NCBI GenBank assembly: GCA_009193035.1
Contig: SWDT01000041.1
Coordinates: 62,001 to 126,000, forward strand
DNA length: 64,000 bases
Direction of reading: 5' to 3'
Source: Halicephalobus mephisto
Lineage: Eukaryota > Nematoda > Chromadorea > Rhabditida > Panagrolaimidae
Part shown: in pieces, positions 56,494-64,000 of the stretch
How positions within the stretch are numbered: the first letter of the stretch is position 1
Layout: each line of letters opens with the position of its first letter
Made by a program: the position numbers and the translations under genes
Notes under the pieces: model-generated
What the model was told of the DNA's origin: nothing
Databases searched by the model: none
What the model saw: the letters and a program-made list of their open reading frames with translations, nothing else

Positions 56494-58030
56494 GATTAGG
56501 ATGTTTTGAGATTTTCAAGTCGAATATCTTAGTAGATAAAATAAATCCAAAATACGACCAGATCGATAGGACAAGAAGCGAGTTGTTTAGAGACGGAACG
56601 GACGGACCACATGACGCATTGAGACGACCCTTCGGCATTTCCGACAAACGATGCCTGATTTGATCTCTGGGCCAACAGAAAGAGGTTTTTTGATCCGCCT
56701 GATAACCTTTGTTTTCCACATTTATAAAAAATTGCAAAAAATAGAACTTTTTTGAGTTTTCTAAATTTTGCTTTTTTTAAAATTCTAAAGTACTTTTTAT
56801 TTTTTATTAAATAATAAAAATGTATTAATAGTTTTTAAAAAATTTTTTGCACAACAGTTATTCGAGAATTTTGCAGTTAAAAATGAAAATTAGTGATTTT
56901 GAAATTATTCCATTTTTGGTAATTTAAAAAAAATATTTTTGGGTGAAATGCGAAAATGAAATTTGATTTGTAAAAATAAATCGAAAATTGACGTTTATTA
57001 GTCTCAGAAAATTCAAAAGTACTGTTTTAAATTTCTAAATTATTGGTCAAATATTAACAGTTAACATTACTCTCTCAAGATTATGGTAGTTTTAAAAACA
57101 TGATTTAAAAAAATTAAAATTAAAAAAATCAAATACAGTGAAACCTCGCTAAAAACAACCCGAAGGGACGACAGAAAAGTTGTTTTTACAGAGGAGTTGC
57201 CTTTATCGAGGGATTTACTAGGGGAAAATCCACAGTAGGGGTCGGAACCGAGTTGTCTTTAAAGAGGATTTGCTCTTATCCAGGGTGTTTTTAGCGAGGT
57301 TTCACTGTATTTTATTTTTTTATTAATAAAATATTAACAGTTAAATATTACTGTCTCAAGATTATGGTAGTTTTAAAAACATTGTTTTATTGAAAATTAC
57401 TTAACATTTGTGTATAGGTGTACTCAGTTTTCCGAAATTTTCCAATTTTTTATTTTAAATAAAGTATTGAAATTAAAAAAGTCGTTGGAATGTACTAGTT
57501 TTCCTCCGGAAATTTTAAAACCTACTGTAGTAAATTATTTTTTACAATTTTGGAAAAACCAAATGATTATTATTTTATTATTGATATTTTCGATTTTTAA
57601 AAATCCATTTTTGAATATAATACTGTAGCAAAAATAGAAATTTAATTATTCAATTATGTTTTACAATTTTACAAAAAAGTAATAGTTAAGTCACTAATTG
57701 TCGCATTAAAGATATCTTCAGTTTCCAAAAATCCATCTTTTTTGCACAATACCGTAATAATGCTGCAATCGGAAAAATCCAATTATTCGATTTTTTAAAT
57801 TTTATAAAAAAGTAATAGTTAGGTTACCATTACTTCCCTAAGACGACCTTAGTTTCTCGACAACTCTTCATTTTTTTCCATTTTGAGTTAAAAGGCCGAA
57901 ATGGAGCTGAACAAGGACAAAAACATGTTTTCGGAGATGCCAAAACGCTTTTGAGTAATTGAGTGTCTCTAAACGTCTCTTTTCGGATTCCTTATTTCCT
58001 TCTAATCGATATAGATCTTCTGGAAATTAA
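56494..58030. promoter_or_regulatory. Divergent intergenic region, BPI-like and NMDA receptor genes
   Basis: The two start codons at 56493 (minus) and 58031 (plus) face away from each other across 1.5 kb, so both promoters should lie here. 56510-56720 and 57840-58020 are less AT-rich and unique, adjoining the two starts. The middle is occupied by a MITE at 57134-57309 flanked by duplicated sequence. No factor sites are assigned. Confidence 0.45.
57134..57309. mobile_element. 176-bp MITE with CAGTGAAACCTCGCTA termini
   Basis: TACAGTGAAACCTCGCTAAA at the left is perfectly mirrored by TTTAGCGAGGTTTCACTGTA at the right, about 25 bp in all, with TA at the ends. CAGTGAAACCTCG termini are typical of pogo/Tigger-like Tc1/mariner elements. 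The interior has no open frame. A segment of about 50 bp (TCAAGATTATGGTAGTTTTA) occurs on both sides, at about 57055-57105 and 57330-57382. Confidence 0.9.
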
Positions 58031-61000
58031 ATGTATTCTTTATTAATTTTTCAATTGTTGAATTTGTTCCTCGTGAGAATTAACGGATTAAAACAGCAAG
58101 TCAATATTGGAGTAGTTTATCAAAATTACGCCAGATCCAAAGTCTACGACAAAGCTTTCAAGGAAACCATCAGGAACATCAATAATGCACAGTCTATTTC
58201 GTAATATATAATTTCATAATTTTGTTATAATCAATTATTACTTTAGAACAGTCAGAAAAATAGCGTCTAAGTACACCTTAGCTCCGGTGGATTGTATTCT
58301 TCCTAAGGGCAAATTCTATCCTTCTGATGTTCTGGATTGTCTTTGTGATAAAATAATCGCAAATAAAGTGGCTTTGATGGTGTTTGTTACGGCTTCAGAA
58401 GACTACGATGAAAGTACTTCTGCGAGACAGTACTTTCTGCATATGGCCAGCCAGACAGGGATCCCGATTATCGCTTGGAACGCTGACAACAGTGGATTCA
58501 CATTCACCAAGGTTAGTTAATTTAAACGTTTAATTTTCAATTTTTGGTGTAATCATGCACCACAAAAAAGAGTACGTGATGTATAAGGTACCAATATGTT
58601 AAAACGGTTTCGTTGAATAAGATGGATTGAATACAATGTATTGATATATTAAGTTGACATTAGTGTTTAAAATATAATGTATTAGATACATTAAAACTGT
58701 TCTGCTGGATAATATGCATTATATTCAACGTATCAATATATTAAGTTGATATCGGTGCATAGTATTTAGTATATATCTACATTAAAACGGTTCTGATATA
58801 TTAGATATATTAACTTGATATTAATGCATAGTATATAATGCATGGCTACATTAAAACGGTTCTAATATATTAGATATATTAAGTTAATGTCTGTGAATTG
58901 CATATAATGTATAACTACATTAAAACGGTTCTGATATAGCAGGTACATTATATTCCCTATACTGATATATTAACTTGATATCGATGTATAGTATATAATG
59001 TATGACTACATTAAAACAACTCTTATGTGTCGGATACATTAAGTTGATGTCTGTGAATTGCATATACTGTATCGATACATTGGAACCACTTTGATGTACT
59101 CATTCTTGTATGAAGATAAAAGAGCTTTTCTAAAGATTTGTGAAGTCTTAGGATTATGTGGAGTTTACCTATTTTTATGTAAAAATATTCTAAAATCAAA
59201 GTTTTCCTATGATGTAAGTTAAATGATTTTTAAAAACTTGATTATAGCAGTCTATATTATAAAATCAGTTTTTAAGATTTTGTCTTGTGAAATTGCTTGA
59301 TTTAAGAAATTTTTGAAGTAATTTTAGCACTGTTATTTAAACAATTTACTGTCTGAATATCTTCGAAGTTTAGAAGTAGATCCGTAGATGAAACTAATTT
59401 GATATACGAAACGATAATTTATCGCAGCTCACAGTTGTCTGTATTGCTCTAAATAAACTTTGAAGATGATTATTAAAAATTTTTGGATATATTATTGTTA
59501 ATAAGCGTACGAGTGCGGCCAAATTGTCCTTTGAATAAACAACCGTGATCCCGACATGAATGTTTGGGTCAACGGTTTTTCATATATGGAATTTTTTTTC
59601 TCTCGTTGTTCCTTGTTCTTTATTATTTTCTTATTTTTGTAATTTATAAATTAGACAAGGTTGTTCCCTGAGTTCCAAACAGTTATGTTCTTCCATTCTG
59701 CTCGGTTTGAGGCAGCTAATGGAAATCACAGTGCTTTAATCTGTTAATAAACTATTTAATATTGATTAAAACATACTTACAAGATCAATAAAGAAAATTG
59801 AATATAACACACAGATAGTGACAGTGAAGGATTTTAAGTAATTTTTACTTTTTAATTAGGAAAATATAAAGTTTTGTTTAATTTTGTATTTTTATTGCAC
59901 TACCGTTTTTTCAGTTAATGTCCGAATTTCGGATCCTCCAACTCGCCCCTCCCATCGAACACCAGATAAATGCCATGATCGCCCTTCTGAAAAGGTATAA
60001 CTGGTCCAGATTTGGAGTAGTGACTTCGAAAATGGCTGGAAGTCAACAGTTTCTGAAAGCTGTTCAAGAACAAATCCAAATCAATGATGACAGAAGTTTT
60101 AAATTGAAGTTAGTTCATCATGAAGAAATCGACGACAATCTTGGAGATACTGTAATTGAGAAACATCTAAAAGCACTTCGGAATAGTGAAGCCAGAATAA
60201 TACTACTGTATTCGACTGCTGTCAGAGTAAGGAAGATCTTCGAAGTTGCGGATAGACTTGGATTGTTGGGCGAGAATTATCTCTGGATCGGGACTCAATC
60301 TGTAAAAGGAATAATGACTACGGTAGTACCCCCATTTCAACATGGAATGTTGACGGTCAATTTTCATACTGTAAGTAACGCGATGTTTCCTCCTGCAGAT
60401 GACGTTCTTCCGTTGATCATCGGATTAGCTCCAAAAGTAAGAAAAATAAAAAGTTATTTTATAATTTTTTTTTAGCTTTTTGGAACAGCTTTGGCGAAAT
60501 TGAACTTGAACGAATCGGTTTCGCTTCAATCAACTTCTAGTTGTTCTTCGGATTCTGAAAATGTAACTTGGCCCTTGGGGAGACAGATTTACGAGTGAGT
60601 AAAAAACTAAAATATTTTTATAAAACTTTAATTTTAATAGACCTAATTAATATCAGTTTTAAAATTTCTATAACTTTAAAATTTTTAAATTCTATTTTTT
60701 TACTTTTGAAACAAAAATATAATATGCAAATTTCCTCCAATTGAAAATCAAGTTGAATAAAAACGAAAATTTCAGAAGAGCAAGTACGGTAAAATTGGGA
60801 AATATGTAGTATGTACAAACCTTTTAAAGTATTTATGCCAGTTTGAAATCCGTTGTATTTTGGATACTATCAAGAAAATTCATATCAAATCAGTAGCATT
60901 CAGTGTCCTTATTAAATTACTTTTATAAAAACAAACGTTTTTTACAAAAACCGACATTTTTGAACTACAGTAGAACTTGGATATAAGATACCTTCCGGAC

Positions 61001-63908
61001 CAGGCAAAGGGTATGTTACAAGAAAGGATATATTATACCGGAGATAAATTTGAAAGAAGACTAACCAAACTCACTCAGACTGTATGCTATAAGGTGAGAT
61101 ATGTTATAACGGGGGTATCTCATATCCAAGTTCTACTGTATTATATTTTATCTTTTTTCTTTAAAATGATTACAAAATACTTAGTTCTATATACAGTAGA
61201 ACTTGGATATAAGGTACCCTCTTGAGACCGGTCAAAGGGTATGTTATAAGAAAGGATATATTATAGCGGAGATAAATTTGAAAGAAGACTAACCAAACTC
61301 ACTTATACTGTATGCTATAACAAGGGATATGTTATAATGGGGGTATCTTATATCCAAGTTCTACTGTAATTTTATCCATTATGTAATCCTATTTCGTCAT
61401 CTATACAGTTATAGAAATATTTTATTTTTTTTAATTTAAAATATTTTATATGATTTTTATCGATTAAATCAAATAATCAGTTTTCAGCACTATGAAGGAT
61501 TCTTTTCTTAAAGGAAATCCATATCATTCCAAGGACGGTCAAGATTCATTTTTTTACTTATTCAACGATGATGGGAAACTGAAGGATTCTTATTTGACGA
61601 TATCCAATCTCAGACAAGCCAGGAAACGGAACGAAGTCAAACAAGGGAGTTTCTACTGGGACAAGGTGGGATTTATTTTGAATGGATGTATATCAACGTA
61701 AATTTAACCGTTTGGTCGTGGATATTGATTTATTTTACATAATTCGTTGGTTTAGTTCTTGTTTCGACAATTGGGGTTGTTTATTAAATACGAAATACAT
61801 TTCCATATAGATACGATGATAATAATATAGATACAATAATTTACAATAATCAACTCTGATGTCGAAATCTATGAAAAAGTCAACATCAAAGTCAAATTGA
61901 ATTTTTGCACAAAAATTTGACCGATTTGTTCGAATTTTGTGGACAAACTGCAAATTTGACTTTGATCATTTCATGTACTTCGGCACAGATATATCAAATC
62001 TTGTTTGCATCTCATGGTTTTCAGAGAATTTCGTGCCAGGAGTAACTTTATATTCCATAATATATTTCCTAATTTATCTATTGTTAAGATTGACAATATT
62101 CGTCCTATTTCTATCTTTACTTACATACTAAGACACGGACAATGATTAAAAATCTCAACACCCAAAAACCATTAAAGGTCTTATTCATGCCCTACAGTAG
62201 TCTAGGGTCCCTGATATTTGGGTTATCTTTTAGGGTGCTTTCTTTTTAGTGTAGCTTCTGTTCCAGCACCTGTAAAACCTTTTTTAGGTCGGAGAGTACA
62301 CCAACGGGGTCCTCAGGATGGCTGACATTGAGTGGCCGGGAGGGAAGGCTAATCCACCCCAAGGGACCCCGGACAAGTTCCATGTCAGAGTAGTGACTCT
62401 GAACGAACCTCCCTTCGTGATTGTAAGTGATCTAGATCCTGAAACCGGGAAATGCCCTGGGAATCAAGGATCAGTCTGTGACTGGGGAGATGTCATAGTC
62501 GAAGAAGACGGTATCTTACGGTATGAAGAATTTAAATCCATGGTTTTGAAAGCAATTTTTAGAAACAAAACTTTATATAAATGCTGTACTGGTTACTGTG
62601 TAGACCTCTTGGAGAAGTTGGCCAAGGATATTGGATTCACTTACACTCTCTACAAAGTCAGGGACAGCAAATGGGGCATCAAATCTGTGAGTAATTTCCA
62701 AAATAAGAATGATTTTAAACAATTTTGCACTTTTTGGAGCAGAAAAAATAATTATTTTTTGATTTTTATAAAAACCGCCCAGAATACGGTATTTGAACTT
62801 GTAAATTCCGAATCTGAAATCAGAAACTAGTCTTCAGAAGTCAATTCTGAAACCTAATTTTAAATTTCGATGTCAAACTTTGAATTTACAAGTTTAAATA
62901 CCGTATTTTAAATTGTTTCTAAAAATCTGGAAATTCTGAATCCAAAGTTTAAAATTTCGATTTTCTGTCAAAAAACACATTTAAGCTAATTAACTACAGC
63001 TTAATCTTCAGAATCTTGATATTGATTCATTAACTTCTGATTTCAACTTTGAATTTGGAATCTACAACTTTCGTTTTTTTATTTTAGATATCTTTATAAA
63101 TTTGAAAATAGAAAGTTTTCTTGAACTGAAAAGTGCAAAATCATATATAGTAGAACTTGGATATGAGATATCCCTGTTATAAAATATCTGTTGTTATAGC
63201 ATACGGTGTGAGTGAGTGAGTTTGGTTAGTGTGCTTTCAAATTTATCTCCGCTATAATATATCCTTTCTTATAAGATACGCTTTACCCGGTCTTAAGGGG
63301 GTATTTTATATCCAAGTTCTACTGTATATAGTTTTGAAAATTGAGAGCATTTTGATATATGAGGATTTGAAAATTAAGAGAATTTTGATATATAGTTTCG
63401 AAATTTTGAAAATTCTTAATACAGTAAAACTTTTATATAAGATACCCTCTTGGGACCGGGCAAAGGGTATGTTATAAGAAAGGATGTATTATAACGGGGG
63501 TATTTTATATCCAAGTTCGACTGTATATTAATTTTTTGTTACTGGTTTAACTTTCCAGGAAAACGGCTGGAATGGCCTTATCCAGGACCTCATCCTCCAC
63601 AAAGCAGACATGTGTGTGACTTCTCTCAAGCTCAATTCAGAACGAGCAAGAGATATAGATTTTTCGATTCCTTTCCTAGATACAGGAATAGCCATCATCG
63701 TCAAAATCAGAAGCGGAGTACTGTCTCCAACAGCTTTTTTGGGTAGTTTTAGGACAAAAATGTTCAAAATAGTTGTTTTTAGAACCTTTTGAGTACTCCA
63801 CTTGGGCCGTGGTTTTACTCATCTCCATCCAAGGAGCAGCTCTGTCCATATTCATTTTCGAGTGGGTTTCGCCACGAAGCTTCAACATGAAAAAATACCC
63901 TCCCCCAG
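58031..63908 (+). CDS. nmr-2: NMDA-type glutamate receptor, GluN2-like subunit (partial)
   Basis: Ligand-gated cation channel subunit at synapses; the 3' part lies outside the window. Exons: 58031-58200, 58247-58511, 59915-60436, 60476-60594, 61488-61665, 62288-62686, 63559-63742, 63783-63908, all in phase, 654 residues so far. Residues 1-19 are a signal peptide; about 24-400 are the amino-terminal clamshell domain. The ligand-binding S1 half starts at VVTLNEPPFVIV (about 452), with the DPETGKCPG and KCCTGYCVDLL (516) motifs. S1 ends with FSIPFLDTGIAIIV, then SPTAFLEPF and TM1 (about 620-640, followed by IFEWVSP). SP(S/T)AFLEPF, VIV.DPETG and SRSF-like S1 features are those of GluN2, not GluN1. 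The arginine that grips glutamate (580 in SERARD) is kept, but the usual Thr five residues earlier is Lys. Confidence 0.93.
58562..59105 (+). repeat. Satellite with TACATTAAAACGGTT core, copy 2
   Basis: Second block of the satellite seen at 44106-44850, here inside the NMDA receptor intron between exons 2 and 3. It starts ACCACAAAAAAGAGTACG and keeps the same unit order, GGTTTCGTTGAATAAGATGG then TTAAGTTGACATTAGTGTTT, as the other copy. The right-hand inverted end is not recognisable. Confidence 0.8.
59106..59914. other. Intron sequence of the NMDA receptor gene
   Basis: Moderately AT-rich unique DNA up to the TTTTTTCAG acceptor of exon 3. No repeat or extra exon is supported. Confidence 0.5.
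60966..61140 (+). mobile_element. MITE family TACAGTAGAACTTGGATA, copy 1
   Basis: Terminal inverted repeats TACAGTAGAACTTGGATATA and TATCCAAGTTCTACTGTA with TA ends; interior with GGGTATGTTACAAGAAAGGA and TTTGAAAGAAGACTAACCAA. Non-coding. It lies in the intron between exons 4 and 5 of the NMDA receptor gene. Confidence 0.92.
61192..61368 (+). mobile_element. MITE family TACAGTAGAACTTGGATA, copy 2
   Basis: Same orientation as copy 1 and about 90 percent alike, only 51 bp after it in the same intron. Ends TACAGTAGAACTTGGATATA and TATATCCAAGTTCTACTGTA. Confidence 0.92.
61690..62287. other. Intron 5 of the NMDA receptor gene
   Basis: About 600 bp before exon 6. 62175-62280 contains, inverted, the sequence words of the 4427 repeat family (CTACAGTAGTCTAGGGTCCC, TGATATTTGGGTTATC, TTCTGTTCCAGCACC). 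No other feature. Confidence 0.55.
63146..63326 (-). mobile_element. MITE family TACAGTAGAACTTGGATA, copy 3 (inverted)
   Basis: Opposite orientation to copies 1 and 2, judged by the interior AATTTATCTCCGCTATAATA and GAGTTTGGTTAGT. The left terminus has decayed to TATAGTAGAACTTGGATA. It lies in the intron between exons 6 and 7. Confidence 0.88.
63420..63525 (+). mobile_element. MITE family TACAGTAGAACTTGGATA, copy 4 (internally deleted)
   Basis: Only 106 bp: TACAGTAAAACTTTTATATA, GGGCAAAGGGTATGTTATAA, then straight to GGGGGTATTTTATATCCAAG and TTCGACTGTA. The central 70 bp of the longer copies are missing. It ends 34 bp before exon 7 of the NMDA receptor gene. Confidence 0.88.
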
Positions 63909-64000
63909 GTACGGTAATTATTTCCATCAGATAAAAATTAGTATCCCAGTCCATGTAAAATTAGTTTAATTATTCGCAAGTCTTCTGAAATCAGGTCTAA

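Noticed and set aside
58031..63908. Assignment of the glutamate receptor as GluN1 (nmr-1)
   Set aside because: SPTAFLEPF before TM1, FVIVSDLDPETG and the ENGWNGLI segment are GluN2-type; GluN1 has LDSFMQPF at the first of these places.

Overview
This is nuclear DNA from a nematode, most probably a rhabditid close to Caenorhabditis; the genus cannot be read from the window. The grounds are very AT-rich non-coding DNA, short introns with TTTTCAG-type 3' splice sites, abundant TACTGTA/TACAGTA words, GGTCTCGACACGAA-like words scattered on both strands, small Tc/mariner-like MITEs, and genes whose closest recognisable relatives are nematode ones. Gene models were joined by hand; in every one the exon phases add up to an open frame without internal stops.

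Layout. 1-2.6 kb: repeats and a GC-rich dispersed element. 2.63-3.26 kb (-): a two-exon neuropeptide precursor with two W(X6)W-amide peptides, NLP-42/MIP-like. 3.3-8.18 kb: repeats. 8.19-13.21 kb (-): a seven-exon, 419-residue Cys-loop ligand-gated ion channel. 14.74-16.35 kb (+): the NatC catalytic N-terminal acetyltransferase NAA30, four exons, 282 residues, divergent from the channel. 17.99-27.33 kb (-): a complete nine-exon Na+/Ca2+ exchanger of 923 residues. 28-49.8 kb: about 22 kb with no gene I can support, mostly tandem repeats and AT-rich filler with a few less AT-rich islands. 49.9-56.5 kb (-): an eight-exon secreted BPI/LBP-family lipid-binding protein of 596 residues. 58.03-63.91 kb (+): the first eight exons of a GluN2-type NMDA receptor subunit (nmr-2-like), which runs off the right edge.

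Three genes act in excitable cells (neuropeptide, ligand-gated channel, NMDA receptor) and the exchanger is the usual partner for clearing Ca2+, but nothing here shows co-regulation. From memory, the C. elegans relatives of most of these genes lie on chromosome V, so the grouping looks like ancestral linkage rather than a functional cluster.

I see no clear new molecular system. The best leads are a composite mobile element (about 41-bp tandem array plus conserved tail) in introns of three genes, a GC-rich retroposon-like element flanked by a 14-bp direct repeat, a 2-kb array carrying internal dyads, a Thr-to-Lys change at a normally invariant glutamate-site position of the NMDA receptor, and reduced Ca2+-ligand acidity in the exchanger's second Calx-beta domain.
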